From: Bacteroidota bacterium
GTDB lineage: Bacteria; Bacteroidota; Bacteroidia; Palsa-965
Reading direction: 5' to 3'
Assembly: GCA_013288325.1 (NCBI GenBank)
Contig: JABDCB010000019.1
Location: 1-45,740, forward strand
DNA length: 45,740 nt
Shown here: positions 33,174 through 43,080 of the stretch, piece after piece
Position numbering within the stretch: the first letter of the stretch is position 1
Layout: every line of letters begins with the position of its first letter
The notes under the pieces: model-generated
Database searches by the model: none
Told to the model about the DNA's origin: nothing
The model's input: the letters and a program-made list of their open reading frames with translations, nothing else
Position numbers and translations under genes: made by a program

Positions 33174-35267
33174 TTATCTGCTTTTTGAAAGCTGAGCCTG
33201 TTCAAAAAAGAAATCTATCAGCACATTTATTTTTTCAATCGTGAAATCTCCAGTGCCGTCAAAAAAGCCGTTGATAGTATTGGCGATTTCAGCATAAGAA
33301 ATTGTTCCATCCTTATTCGTGTCGGCACTACGTAGCTCAGCGGGTATTTTACTATCCGAATCAGGCGTTGTTTTAACAACAGGAGCAACTGTTACTGCAT
33401 TGCTTGAAGGCGTCTCGGCACGAACTATGGGCCTGGCCTTCTCATCAATATCAAGAACCTTGAATTCCGTTCTGCGATTCAGTTGTCTGCCTTCCTCGGT
33501 TTCATTCGTTGCAATGGGTTTGGCAAAGCCATATCCTTTATAGGTAAGCCTCGATAGATCGGTTCCATTTGCATGGAGATACTCCACCACAGATTTAGCA
33601 CGGGCTTCGGATAGTTTTAGATTATAGGATGCAGATCCCTTATTGTCGGTATGTCCGGAAATTTCAATTTTCATGCTTGGATTATCTTTCAACACTTTTA
33701 CAACGCGATCCAATTCGGGTTTAGAATCCGGACGCAGAGTAGCCTTGTCAAAATCAAAGAATACATTGTTAAGCACAATATTCTTCCCTTTCTGGATCCG
33801 CTTCAAAACAATCACTTTCAGATTAAGACTATCAGTACCCGCAGGAATATCCAGATTCACCGATTGAAACAGGTATCCTTCTGCAGAAACAGTAAGTCCA
33901 TACGTTTTGCCGGGCTGTAATACAGAATGAAAATCACCTTCTGTTCCTGAATTTGATTTGCCAAGCATCTCATTCGATGCATTGTTGATCACCTCTATCA
34001 TGGCTACCAACGAATGACCCTCTTCATCCACTACTTTACCGGTAACCACCGTCATGGGGTTTTTGCTTTTCAGTTTGATAGCCAGGTTTAGTTCCTTATA
34101 GGTTTCTCCTTTGGGAATGTCTATCACATGGGTATATGGAAAATATCCTTCGGCTGTAGCCTCTATCCGGTAACTCTTACCGGACTGAAGCGATACCAGA
34201 AAATTGCCCGTTGCACTGTTCGATTCTAATGTAGACAATAGCTTTCCAGTACTATTGTCATACACGCGAATCGTAGAACCGATGGGTTGCAAAGTTCTGT
34301 CGTCAGTAACAATGCCTTTAACAAGGGTGAGAAGCGGGGGAGCGTACCTGGTGAATGAAATCTCGTAAACATCCGTTTCACCGACCCCGTTCAACCAACT
34401 CGATGTGTAGTACCCCTTTTTGCCGTCTGCCGCTATCACGCAGAAAATATCATCACCAGCAGTGTTTATCACACTACCGAGACTGACCGGGTCCCCCCAC
34501 TTCTCATTTTCGTATACAGATTTAAAAACATCATAACCTCCCATGGAATGATGTCCCTTACTGCTGAAATAAAGTGTCTTTCCATCGGGATGTATATATA
34601 CTCCTTCTTCGTCTTCTTTGGTATTGATAACAGGGCCCATATTTTTAGCTGGCCCCCATTTACCAGTTGAATCCTGTGTAGAAAACCAGATATCCCTTCC
34701 TCCCATCCCACCCCGCCGTTCGCTGACGAAGTAAATAGTTTTACCATCGGGAGCAATACTTGCCGACGACTCGTGACTATCGCTGTTTATAGGTTCCGGC
34801 ATCTTCCGTGGCTCCGACCACTCGGTACCTTTTAGAAAGGATTCATAGATATCTCCGTTTCCATCCGTAGAATCCCGGTACAGTAACATGTGTTGCCCGT
34901 CATTAGAAAGAGCGATGGCAGAATTATTTCGCCCGCGCATATTCACCGGCTCTTTCATCATAACGGCGTTCTTCCAATCCCCATTTGAACTATCCCGGTA
35001 AGAAACATAGATATGCTCCTTACCTATTTTTCCTTTTTTTATCTCTTTCTCCGTAACAGGTCTGCGAGAAGTAAACAGCATCATCAGTCCGTCGGCAGAA
35101 ATCACAGGTGCGTAATCCGGGAAAGGAGAGTTGATCTCCTTACCCATATGGACCCTGGTGACAATCACAGAATCCTGTTTGTCTTGTGCCCATGCTGAAT
35201 TGATCCCAGAGGAAAAAATCAGTAGCGACAAAACAAATACAAACAGGTTACGCATGTTAAACATCAT
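33174..35267 (-). CDS. OmpA-family protein with PD40 propeller and C-terminal EF-hand
   Basis: A 697-residue envelope protein. The signal peptide is MRNLFVFVLSLLIFSSGINSAWAQ (ATG 35267, or Met5). PD40 beta-propeller blades follow (about 45-310: YAPVISADGLMMLFTSRRP, SIAPDGKTIYFVSERRGG), two carboxypeptidase-regulatory-like domains (about 320-400 and 410-490), and an OmpA C-terminal peptidoglycan-binding domain (about 495-610: VFFDFDKATLRPDSKPELDR, GHTDNKGSASYNLKLSEARA). A further tail contains a canonical EF-hand loop DTNKDGTISYAE. This order resembles PorE-like T9SS accessory proteins, except for the EF-hand. It follows the PorP/SprF gene by 15 bases and probably anchors that complex. Confidence 0.88.
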   Translation of the reverse strand: MMFNMRNLFVFVLSLLIFSSGINSAWAQDKQDSVIVTRVHMGKEINSPFPDYAPVISADGLMMLFTSRRPVTEKEIKKGKIGKEHIYVSYRDSSNGDWKNAVMMKEPVNMRGRNNSAIALSNDGQHMLLYRDSTDGNGDIYESFLKGTEWSEPRKMPEPINSDSHESSASIAPDGKTIYFVSERRGGMGGRDIWFSTQDSTGKWGPAKNMGPVINTKEDEEGVYIHPDGKTLYFSSKGHHSMGGYDVFKSVYENEKWGDPVSLGSVINTAGDDIFCVIAADGKKGYYTSSWLNGVGETDVYEISFTRYAPPLLTLVKGIVTDDRTLQPIGSTIRVYDNSTGKLLSTLESNSATGNFLVSLQSGKSYRIEATAEGYFPYTHVIDIPKGETYKELNLAIKLKSKNPMTVVTGKVVDEEGHSLVAMIEVINNASNEMLGKSNSGTEGDFHSVLQPGKTYGLTVSAEGYLFQSVNLDIPAGTDSLNLKVIVLKRIQKGKNIVLNNVFFDFDKATLRPDSKPELDRVVKVLKDNPSMKIEISGHTDNKGSASYNLKLSEARAKSVVEYLHANGTDLSRLTYKGYGFAKPIATNETEEGRQLNRRTEFKVLDIDEKARPIVRAETPSSNAVTVAPVVKTTPDSDSKIPAELRSADTNKDGTISYAEIANTINGFFDGTGDFTIEKINVLIDFFFEQAQLSKSR

Positions 35268-35282
35268 AAGATTGGTTCAGAT

Positions 35283-36371
35283 TCAAAATCTTGCCTTGGA
35301 TGACAGGGTTGTGAAAGGATTGGGTGTTACAAACCGCAGGGAGATTTCAAATCCTCCCTGGGCACTGCTTACTGTTTTCAAAGGAGATGTATTGATATCA
35401 TAACTGAACCCAATGGTATAATTGGAATACTCAATCAGCATGGCAGCCACGAGTGCATCATCCGAGCGGTAATAAGCTCCCAATGAAAAAGCAGCACCGG
35501 GTTGAAATCCGGTATATTTATCTTCCTGATTGAGTTTATACCGGAACAAAGAGCCTGCATATATCTCCTGAGCCGATCCCTGGCTATAAAACATAAAACC
35601 AGGAACAACCGATAAATGTGTATTGGCAATGCCGAACATTCCATTGCCATGCACCACATACCTGGCATACAAACGCTCTCCATCACCATAAAATGAGTAA
35701 TCGGGTTGCTGAGGATGAAAGACCGATGCTCCCAGATTAAATTTCACAACCTGATTATCGGTTACTTTAGCCTGATCACCGGTATTGCTGTAACACCATA
35801 CCACCCCTGCTCCCAGATCGGGATAAGAAAAGGCCGTATTGCCCGTAGATTCTCCGGAATAAAGAGAAGCATCGTAATTAGTTCCATTGTATTGATTGCC
35901 CCATTGTATAGGCGCATAATTAACACTGCGCTGTGCATAGCTGCCCTGCAATCCTCCTCCGATAGTGTTTCGTGCATTCAGGCGTACATGATAAGCCAAT
36001 GTCAGATTTAGCTGGGTAATACCCATCCGTGAATCCCCGGCCTTATCACTGAAAAAGTTAAGACCCGCCGCAAAAAAACCTTTCTTTATTTTCTTTCTGT
36101 TTAAACGCATATCAAACGATGCGGCACTGGTGGTATAGGGCGCTGTGACACTCTGCCACTGATCTTTATAATTAACAATGGCTTCCAGATCATTATTGGC
36201 ACCTGCCAGAGCCGGGTTTTGATTTAACGGAGCCATATAAAACTGTGAGAAATGAATATCCTGAGCCTCATAAGACCCGCATCCTAATCCCATCAGAACG
36301 CAAATGATAAAAACAGCCTGGCCATTTTTAAAGATGGGATCGACGATAATTTTTATGTACAATGGTGTCAT
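35283..36371 (-). CDS. PorP/SprF family T9SS outer-membrane protein
   Basis: A 362-residue beta-barrel protein with the family signature right after the signal peptide: QDIHFSQFYMAPLNQNPALAG, followed by NYKDQW. Strands such as GFFAAGLNFFSDKAGDSRMG, LNLTLAYHVRLNARNTIGGG and the C-terminal TIGFSYDINTSPLKTVSSAQGGFEISLRF are typical of PorP/SprF. In Flavobacterium, SprF is needed to deliver the adhesin SprB. Here the gene lies 36 bases downstream of a large type B-sorted adhesin gene, so it is the likely dedicated export/attachment factor for that protein. The N-terminal signal region is longer than usual. Confidence 0.9.
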   Translation of the reverse strand: MTPLYIKIIVDPIFKNGQAVFIICVLMGLGCGSYEAQDIHFSQFYMAPLNQNPALAGANNDLEAIVNYKDQWQSVTAPYTTSAASFDMRLNRKKIKKGFFAAGLNFFSDKAGDSRMGITQLNLTLAYHVRLNARNTIGGGLQGSYAQRSVNYAPIQWGNQYNGTNYDASLYSGESTGNTAFSYPDLGAGVVWCYSNTGDQAKVTDNQVVKFNLGASVFHPQQPDYSFYGDGERLYARYVVHGNGMFGIANTHLSVVPGFMFYSQGSAQEIYAGSLFRYKLNQEDKYTGFQPGAAFSLGAYYRSDDALVAAMLIEYSNYTIGFSYDINTSPLKTVSSAQGGFEISLRFVTPNPFTTLSSKARF

Positions 36372-36407
36372 GGTATTGTTTTAAAGTCCTGACAAAGCAT
36401 ATCCTAA

Positions 36408-39400
36408 CTACCTGATAAGACTGATATTTCCTTTTTTACTGATCGATTCTCCCGACAGCATGGTAGCCTGTAGGTAATAAACAAATACAGCACTGTTCAT
36501 CAGCTGTCCTTTGTAAGTGCCATCCCAGCATTGTCCTGTATTTTCTGTTTCAAAAACCTTCTCTCCCCAACGGTCGTAGATGGAGAAATGCATGGTCTCA
36601 ATACATTTTCCATACACGCATTCCACATCATTCACTCCATCCCCATTGGGTGAGAATCCGTTAGGCACAAATACTTCCCCGCAAATAATATCCACGGTTA
36701 CCGTTACCGAGTCTATGGATGTACATCCTGTTGTTGTATCCTTTACTGTTACAAAATAGGTGGTGGTGGTTGCGGGATTAGCTGCAGGGCTCTGACAGCT
36801 GGTACAACTCAGATTAACAGCAGGACTCCAGCTATATGCATTTCCGCCCGAAGCACTGAGTAGTGTTGTACTACCCCACTGTATCGTTATATCAGGGCTT
36901 ACACCGGCAACAGGAGCCGGATGAGAAACAATACCAACCGAGTTAATTTTGATACAGCCTTTGGAGTCGGTAACAAAACAGGTATATGTACCCGACGAAA
37001 GTCCGGATGCCATTGCATTGTTTCCTCCAGATGGAGACCAGCTATATGTATAAGGCCCTGTACCTCCAGTAACGGTGGCTACAGATGAACCATTGGCTGC
37101 TCCACAAACAGGCGATGTAACAAGGGTATCGTTCAGGATAGCTGGTTGAGTTATGGTAACTGTTTGCGTTTTTACACAACCCGAAGAATCTTGCAGTGTA
37201 ACGGTATAGGTTCCTGCAGGCAAACCGGAAGCATTGGCCGTTGTTTGAGCCGGCACCGTACTCCAGGAATACGTGTAAGGAGTAACGCCCCCGCTTGCAG
37301 TAACCGTAGCACTTCCGTTTGTGCCCCCATGACAGGAAACATTATTCTGACCTGAAAGTAATACCGAAGGCTGAGTGCTACTGATAACAGCCGTGGCGTT
37401 TTGAGAACAGCCGTTTACATTGGTTACGGTTACGGTATAGGTTCCAGCGCTCAACGCAGTGTCCGTTTGCGAGGCTTGACCATTATCCCAACTATAGGTA
37501 TAAGGAGCCGATCCGTTGCTTACTGTTGCGGTAACAGTACCATTGCTACTTCCACAACTTGCATTTTGCACTAACGTGGTAATAGCAGGCAATGGATTCA
37601 CTGTTATGGCTTGCGTTGCAACAGCTGTGCAACCCGCCCCGCTTGTAACAGTTACGGTATATGTTGTATTGCTTAAAGGATTAACGGTAATAGCAGAAGA
37701 AACCGGTCCTGTATCCCAGCTATAGGTTCCCCCACCGGAAGCAGCTAATGTGGCGGCGCTTCCTGCACAAATGGTTGTTGTTCCGGTAATGGCCGGGGTT
37801 GGGATAGCGTTAACAGTTACTGTTTGCGTGGCTGATGCCGTACAACCCAACGCATTGGTGACAACAACCGTATAGGCTGTATTAACTACAGGATTTACAG
37901 TAAGAGATGAAGCAACAGAGCCTGTGTTCCAGCTATACGTTCCTCCTCCACTTGCGGTAAGTGTTGTACTGTTCCCATTGCAGATTGCATTGGCGCCGGT
38001 AATGGCTGGCACCGGATTTGAGCTCACAGTAATGGTTTGTGTTGCAGAACCCGTACAACCGGCTCCGTTTGATGCTGTAACCGTGTAGGTTGTATTAGCA
38101 ACCGGGTTAACCGATACAGTGGCCGAAGTGGATCCTGTGTTCCAGCTATACGAGCTTCCACCGGAAGCTGTTAATGTAGTACTGTTTCCGGTACAGATAG
38201 AGTCTGCTCCGCTTATTACTGGAACAAGGTTAGGATTTACCGTTACAGCTTGTGTTGCAGTTGCAGAGCATCCGGCTCCATTCGTCACTGTAACCGTATA
38301 CGTTGTATTGACTACCGGGCTAACTGTGATGGAAGAAGAAACCGGTCCTGTATTCCAGCTATATGTACCACCACCGCTGGCAGTGAGCGTGGTATTGCCT
38401 CCGGTACAAATTGTATTTGTACCGCTGATAGAAGGTGTAGGGCTTGGATTAACCGTAACCGGAACAGCAAGTGTATTGACACATCCAAATGCCGAAGTCC
38501 CTGTTAGCGTATAGGTGGAGGAAGAAACAGGATTGGCGGTTACCGTGTTTCCGGTTGTAACATTCAGTCCTCCTCCAGGGCTCCAGCTATAGGTAGAAGC
38601 TCCTCCGGCGGTAATAACAACAGATCCTCCGCTGCAATACGCTGGCACAATCGGGTTGAGAGTAATGCCTGGCAAAGGATGTATGGTAAGTGTAATATTG
38701 CTGGTATAGGAAGAACAAGGTGCTTTTCCTGTTGCGTGCAAAGAAAGAACAACGGAACCTGCAGCCGTATCGGCATTGCTTGGGAGATAATTTGTGGTTA
38801 AGGAATTCAGATTGCTGAAGGTTCCGGTACCACTCGTAGACCACGATACCGAGGAAGCGTTTGTAGCTGTTCCTGTTAAAGATACCGAAGCAGTACCTGC
38901 GCAAATGGACAGATTGGAGCCCGCGGAAGCCATTACCGCCGGTATAGCCAAAGCAAAAGGAGAATAGATATAGTTGCTCCAAACGGTTTTTGCCAGTGTG
39001 CTGAAAGCGGGTGAAACAGCGTATGCAGCAGTTACCGGATTCATATGTACCCATTCCGGAACCGTTTGCCAATGAGCCAGGGTGGAAAAAGCTCCATCGG
39101 CCAATGTATCATAATAAAAAGTAAGGGCTGCTGAATCCGTACCTGCGGTATGAAATATCCGGTGGTAAAACTTAGGATTGATTTCACACAGTGTTGTATC
39201 CTTCGTACTCCGGTTAAATGTTTCCGTACTGGCATCCACATTGGCCATGCGCACTTTAAATGTGTTTGCCGAAGTTGAAGTCGGTACCACATCTACGGGT
39301 CTGTACCGGAGAACAGGTGTTGAAGATCCTACCGCAAAAGAATAGACTGAAGTCTGGTTCATTTGTCTTGACAAACCTCCGTTGGAAAGACTGCTTACAA

Positions 39401-39881
39401 ATCCGCTTGAACGGGTGATGATTCCTGTTGCTGTATTTGTTTCGAATACCGTGTTGGTATCCGCTGCCAGCTCATGATTATTCAGGATAAGTGAATCCTG
39501 AACAATTGCGCTGACATTAAGAAGTTTCTTTACGCCTGTTCCATTTAAAATAAGATCATAAAACTTGGTCACATTCTTACCCCTTATATTCTGAACAGCT
39601 CCCTGCATGTTCAATTTTCCGGGACTGGAATTAATGAATCCGGTGGTGCCCGAGCTATTTGTCCAGTCGCCGGTTAAATCAATCTTCCCTGAATTGTCAA
39701 ATCTGGCATTCGTTGAATCAATGATACTTCCTTTCACAACTAAATGCTCGTTGCCGGATACAACCACAACCGTGTTGCCGTAGTTAACAAAATAGCACCC
39801 CTGTGCGTGCAATGAGGAGCCTGTAAACAGGAACAGCAGGAAACACAAGATCCCGATGATATGTAGATTGGTCTTCTTCAT
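36408..39881 (-). CDS. Large surface adhesin with PKD/SprB-like repeats and T9SS type B sorting domain
   Basis: A 1157-residue secreted protein. ATG 39881 begins the signal peptide MKKTNLHIIGILCFLLFLFTGSSLHAQ; a longer in-frame GTG at 39935 is disfavoured. An N-terminal beta-helical region (about 27-320) is followed by Ig/PKD-like repeats, including four consecutive ~71-residue units (ICxGxxTTLTASGGGTYSWNTG pattern; DNA about 37590-38447), three SprB-type repeats (GxYTVTVTNxNGC, PYTYSW), and a C-terminal type B sorting domain (FVPNGFSPNGDGVNDV ... SIYDRWGEKVFET). The companion PorP/SprF gene lies downstream. Probable cell-surface adhesin or gliding-type filament. Confidence 0.9.
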   Translation of the reverse strand: MKKTNLHIIGILCFLLFLFTGSSLHAQGCYFVNYGNTVVVVSGNEHLVVKGSIIDSTNARFDNSGKIDLTGDWTNSSGTTGFINSSPGKLNMQGAVQNIRGKNVTKFYDLILNGTGVKKLLNVSAIVQDSLILNNHELAADTNTVFETNTATGIITRSSGFVSSLSNGGLSRQMNQTSVYSFAVGSSTPVLRYRPVDVVPTSTSANTFKVRMANVDASTETFNRSTKDTTLCEINPKFYHRIFHTAGTDSAALTFYYDTLADGAFSTLAHWQTVPEWVHMNPVTAAYAVSPAFSTLAKTVWSNYIYSPFALAIPAVMASAGSNLSICAGTASVSLTGTATNASSVSWSTSGTGTFSNLNSLTTNYLPSNADTAAGSVVLSLHATGKAPCSSYTSNITLTIHPLPGITLNPIVPAYCSGGSVVITAGGASTYSWSPGGGLNVTTGNTVTANPVSSSTYTLTGTSAFGCVNTLAVPVTVNPSPTPSISGTNTICTGGNTTLTASGGGTYSWNTGPVSSSITVSPVVNTTYTVTVTNGAGCSATATQAVTVNPNLVPVISGADSICTGNSTTLTASGGSSYSWNTGSTSATVSVNPVANTTYTVTASNGAGCTGSATQTITVSSNPVPAITGANAICNGNSTTLTASGGGTYSWNTGSVASSLTVNPVVNTAYTVVVTNALGCTASATQTVTVNAIPTPAITGTTTICAGSAATLAASGGGTYSWDTGPVSSAITVNPLSNTTYTVTVTSGAGCTAVATQAITVNPLPAITTLVQNASCGSSNGTVTATVSNGSAPYTYSWDNGQASQTDTALSAGTYTVTVTNVNGCSQNATAVISSTQPSVLLSGQNNVSCHGGTNGSATVTASGGVTPYTYSWSTVPAQTTANASGLPAGTYTVTLQDSSGCVKTQTVTITQPAILNDTLVTSPVCGAANGSSVATVTGGTGPYTYSWSPSGGNNAMASGLSSGTYTCFVTDSKGCIKINSVGIVSHPAPVAGVSPDITIQWGSTTLLSASGGNAYSWSPAVNLSCTSCQSPAANPATTTTYFVTVKDTTTGCTSIDSVTVTVDIICGEVFVPNGFSPNGDGVNDVECVYGKCIETMHFSIYDRWGEKVFETENTGQCWDGTYKGQLMNSAVFVYYLQATMLSGESISKKGNISLIR

Positions 39882-39935
39882 TGTTCGCAGGAATTTATTT
39901 TCATCTACGTATTTAAATTGCATCACGTTTTCCAC

Positions 39936-41813
39936 CTATTTTTTCTTCTCTGTATCCAGCCGTTGATCTATTTTATCTATCTCCTTTTTTAGGGTATCCA
40001 CTTCAATTTGAATAGCCGCGTTCTCGATTTTCAATCTTGCATTCTCCGTCTCCACCTTTGCATTTAGTTCCTGCAGAGCCTTTACCATGGGAGATAGCAA
40101 ATCATTATACCGTACCCCATACATACCCTGATCATCTTTGGCAATCATACCGGTATTGGCTACACCAAAAGCAGAAAGCGTTTCTTCCAGCTCCTGAGCA
40201 ATGAAACCATATTCCCTTTTTTTGCCAGTATCATTGATTCGTATGTACGAAACAGGTTTTAGTTTGGCAATAAAATCCAAACCCAACCCGGAGGGTTCTA
40301 TGGCTGTCTTCAATCTTTTGTCGGAAGTGATGGTCCAGGCTACCTGCACGCCTGCATAGCCAATAGAGGCATTTCCTACTACCACCTGATTGCTTCCTGC
40401 TGCTGTGGGCACCTGAGCGGCATAACCCAGGGTAAGATTGTTTGAACCCCCATTAATGGTTGTCCCTGAATTCCATCCTACCGATGTATTTTGAGTTCCT
40501 GTAGTGCTTCCATCCAGTGCATTATAGCCCAAGGCTGTATTTCCAGTTCCGCTTGTGTTTGCCGAAAGCGAATTTGTGCCGAAGGCCGTATTTTGGTTAC
40601 CGCTGGTATTTGCATTTAATGTTTGCAACCCGAATGCAGCATTGCTATTTCCGGTGGTATTTGCCTGAAGTGCAAATGCTCCGCTGGCAGTATTTTGGCC
40701 TCCGGTAGTTGCAGTAAGCGTATTGTATCCGAAAGCGGTATTGTATGATGCTGTTGTGTTTGCACTCAACGCATTATATCCAGTTGCTGTATTTTCTCCT
40801 CCGGTGGTATTACCGCTCAGTGCATTTGATCCGGTGGCTGTATTTCCGTTTCCGCTGGAGTTGGAGCCAAGTGCACTCGATCCGGTGGCTGTATTAAAGT
40901 TTCCGATACCACTGTTACTTAAAGCAGATGACCCATAGGCCGTGTTATTGGATCCGGTGGTATTTCCCTGAAGCGCATTAACTCCGGTAGCTGTATTGCT
41001 ACCTCCTGTGGTGTTGTTAAAAAGAGCATACGTACCTGCCGCTGTATTAAAAGTTCCTGTTGTATTTGCACTAAGCGCATACGCCCCTGTAGCTGTATTC
41101 AGCTGCCCGGTGGTGTTTGCGGCAAGAGAATTGACCCCTGTTGCGGTGTTAAAAATTCCTGTTGTATTAATACTGAGTGCCCCTGACCCTACAGCGGTAT
41201 TGCTTCTTCCGGTAGTATTGGCAACAAGTGCACTCACACCAATAGCTGTATTGTTGGCTCCGGTAGTAGCCGGGTTTAGGGCATTTAACCCCCAGGATGT
41301 GTTAGACAATGCGCTGTTAAGTAAGCCCGCCTGAATATTAAATCGTTTAAAAACAACATCCGTATTATCGGTGGTACCCATGAAATTTGTTCCTGCCGAA
41401 GTGCCTGCATTGCCCGCTAAACTCCAATTTAATCCAGAAGCTGTAGTACTTGTTTGTATCAGTTGCCACTGGGTGCCATCCCAATAATAATAACCGGGTA
41501 CAACATTCGTAGGGCTTGTACCTGCCGCTGTGGTATTATATACCAGCAAACTGGTTGCGGGGTTGGTTACCGTTACGATATCCGTGGTACTCGTTAACCC
41601 TACATTGGGCGGCAACAGTCCTTTGCCATTGGGGCTTGTAAATGTATTACCTGTATTTAAATCTAAAATAGAGGATGAGGCAGGTATAGCCCCTCCACTA
41701 TTAATACCCACATTTTGAGCAGAACACACTTGACTTTGGTGCAGCAAGAATCCTAAAAAAACAGTTAGCAGTAAGTACTTCCTTACTACATAAGGTTGAT
41801 CTGTGTGTTTCAT
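39936..41813 (-). CDS. YadA-head-like repeat protein with C-terminal peptidase S74 chaperone
   Basis: A 625-residue exported protein. ATG 41813 starts the signal peptide MKHTDQPYVVRKYLLLTVFLGFLLHQSQVCSAQ (GTG 41822 is the longer alternative). The start NVGINSGGAIPASSSILDLN is shared with the neighbouring gene. The core is about 18 tandem 17-residue units, consensus NTAxGxxALxANTTGxx (DNA about 40415-41318), like the YadA/collagen-style left-handed roll. It is followed by an intramolecular-chaperone S74 domain (ITSDKRLKTAIEP, REYGFIAQELEE, VRYNDLLSPMVKAL) and a C-terminal coiled coil. S74 domains self-cleave during trimer assembly in phage fibres. No T9SS signal is seen. Confidence 0.88.
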   Translation of the reverse strand: MKHTDQPYVVRKYLLLTVFLGFLLHQSQVCSAQNVGINSGGAIPASSSILDLNTGNTFTSPNGKGLLPPNVGLTSTTDIVTVTNPATSLLVYNTTAAGTSPTNVVPGYYYWDGTQWQLIQTSTTASGLNWSLAGNAGTSAGTNFMGTTDNTDVVFKRFNIQAGLLNSALSNTSWGLNALNPATTGANNTAIGVSALVANTTGRSNTAVGSGALSINTTGIFNTATGVNSLAANTTGQLNTATGAYALSANTTGTFNTAAGTYALFNNTTGGSNTATGVNALQGNTTGSNNTAYGSSALSNSGIGNFNTATGSSALGSNSSGNGNTATGSNALSGNTTGGENTATGYNALSANTTASYNTAFGYNTLTATTGGQNTASGAFALQANTTGNSNAAFGLQTLNANTSGNQNTAFGTNSLSANTSGTGNTALGYNALDGSTTGTQNTSVGWNSGTTINGGSNNLTLGYAAQVPTAAGSNQVVVGNASIGYAGVQVAWTITSDKRLKTAIEPSGLGLDFIAKLKPVSYIRINDTGKKREYGFIAQELEETLSAFGVANTGMIAKDDQGMYGVRYNDLLSPMVKALQELNAKVETENARLKIENAAIQIEVDTLKKEIDKIDQRLDTEKKK

Positions 41814-41935
41814 TGCTTTCACTTATATAAACTCCTCACGAAATGGCATTTCAGCTAAATCTATTTTAGCCGACAAGGATTATGCTCGCTTCCGCAACTT
41901 TACTCGTTCTATATTCCAAATGCCAGGATCACCCT

Positions 41936-43030
41936 TTAATTGGATGGTACGGCATATAAATAATTTTCCGCCTGTAATGCCAGGTGCATATCGTTGGCAG
42001 TGGTGCCTGTCCCAATACACGTAGGATTATCCGACATGATGTAAAATGTTTGAGCAGCCGTTACATTTACTACAAACGAACCGGTAGCAAAACTTTGATA
42101 GATAGGTGCAATGCTTCCGGTGGCAGCAGGACCGGAAACGATACGGCCTGCCAAAAAAGAAAAGTTGGTAGTTGCGATGGATGCATTGGAAGAAGAAAGC
42201 GTGAATCTTGAAAAGTAATAGGAGTTGGGTTGCAGTGACGTATTACCTACCAGAAATCCCAGATTAACTACCCAAATACCCACAGGTAACACAATGGAAC
42301 AACCGGTATAAACAACAGCACCGGTAGTAAGTGCTACCGTTACAGCCGGCTGCGCATTGCCAACGATTACACCATTTATACTCTGCAAAGACTGCCAGGT
42401 ACCAACCCCGTTGGCATCACTCATCAAAAATTTATTCAGCCCTTGCGTACCATCTACTATTTTAATAGCGCCATTGGTTGCTCCATTTTCTATATCCAAA
42501 CGAGCTGCCGGGGCGTTTGTATTAACCCCAACATAACCGGTACTATTGGACAAACGCATGTTTTCCGTGCCGTTTGTTTTAAACACCAGATCCTTTGTAT
42601 CAGTGGTACCTATAAAATTTGCACCTGTTGTACCGGCATTACCTGATAAACTCCAATCTTGTGTTGCTGAAGCGCTTGTCTGGAGCTTTACCCATACCGT
42701 ACCATTAAAATAGTAGAAGCCTGGCACCACATTGTTGGGACTAACACCTGCCGTTGCTGTATTATACACCAACAGGCTTGTGGCTGGACTGTTTACTGTG
42801 GTAATATCGTTTATACTGGTTAGTGCTACATTGGGCGGTAATAATCCTTTCCCATTGGGGCTTGTAAATGTATTACCCGTATTTAAGTCCAGAATAGAGG
42901 ATGCTGCCGGAGTAGTTCCACTGCTATTAATGCCCACATTCTGGCTAAAGCTGCTGCTTGTAACCATGCAACAGGCAATACTTAGCGCAGCTAAGCTGCG
43001 GAGCGTTTTCATGTTGCTTTTTAGTTTCAT
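41936..43030 (-). CDS. Exported protein paralogous to the N-terminus of the S74 repeat protein
   Basis: A 364-residue protein with signal peptide (MKTLRSLAALSIACCMVTSSSFSQ; start at ATG 43030 or internal ATG 43012). The first ~120 residues (NVGINSSGTTPAASSILDLN, FTSPNGKGLLPPNV, SLLVYNTATAGVSPNNVVPG) closely match the next gene downstream. After GANFIGTTDTKDLVFKTNGTENMRLSNSTGYVGVNT, a typical tail-fibre-like segment, it diverges into a beta-rich C-terminal domain (about 215-364) and has no S74 domain. It probably forms an alternative fibre-like surface protein. Function is unknown. Confidence 0.78.
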   Translation of the reverse strand: MKLKSNMKTLRSLAALSIACCMVTSSSFSQNVGINSSGTTPAASSILDLNTGNTFTSPNGKGLLPPNVALTSINDITTVNSPATSLLVYNTATAGVSPNNVVPGFYYFNGTVWVKLQTSASATQDWSLSGNAGTTGANFIGTTDTKDLVFKTNGTENMRLSNSTGYVGVNTNAPAARLDIENGATNGAIKIVDGTQGLNKFLMSDANGVGTWQSLQSINGVIVGNAQPAVTVALTTGAVVYTGCSIVLPVGIWVVNLGFLVGNTSLQPNSYYFSRFTLSSSNASIATTNFSFLAGRIVSGPAATGSIAPIYQSFATGSFVVNVTAAQTFYIMSDNPTCIGTGTTANDMHLALQAENYLYAVPSN

Positions 43031-43080
43031 GCTATGTTTTCTTTTGGTTTATGCATTTACCGCATAAAAGCCCTTTGTAT

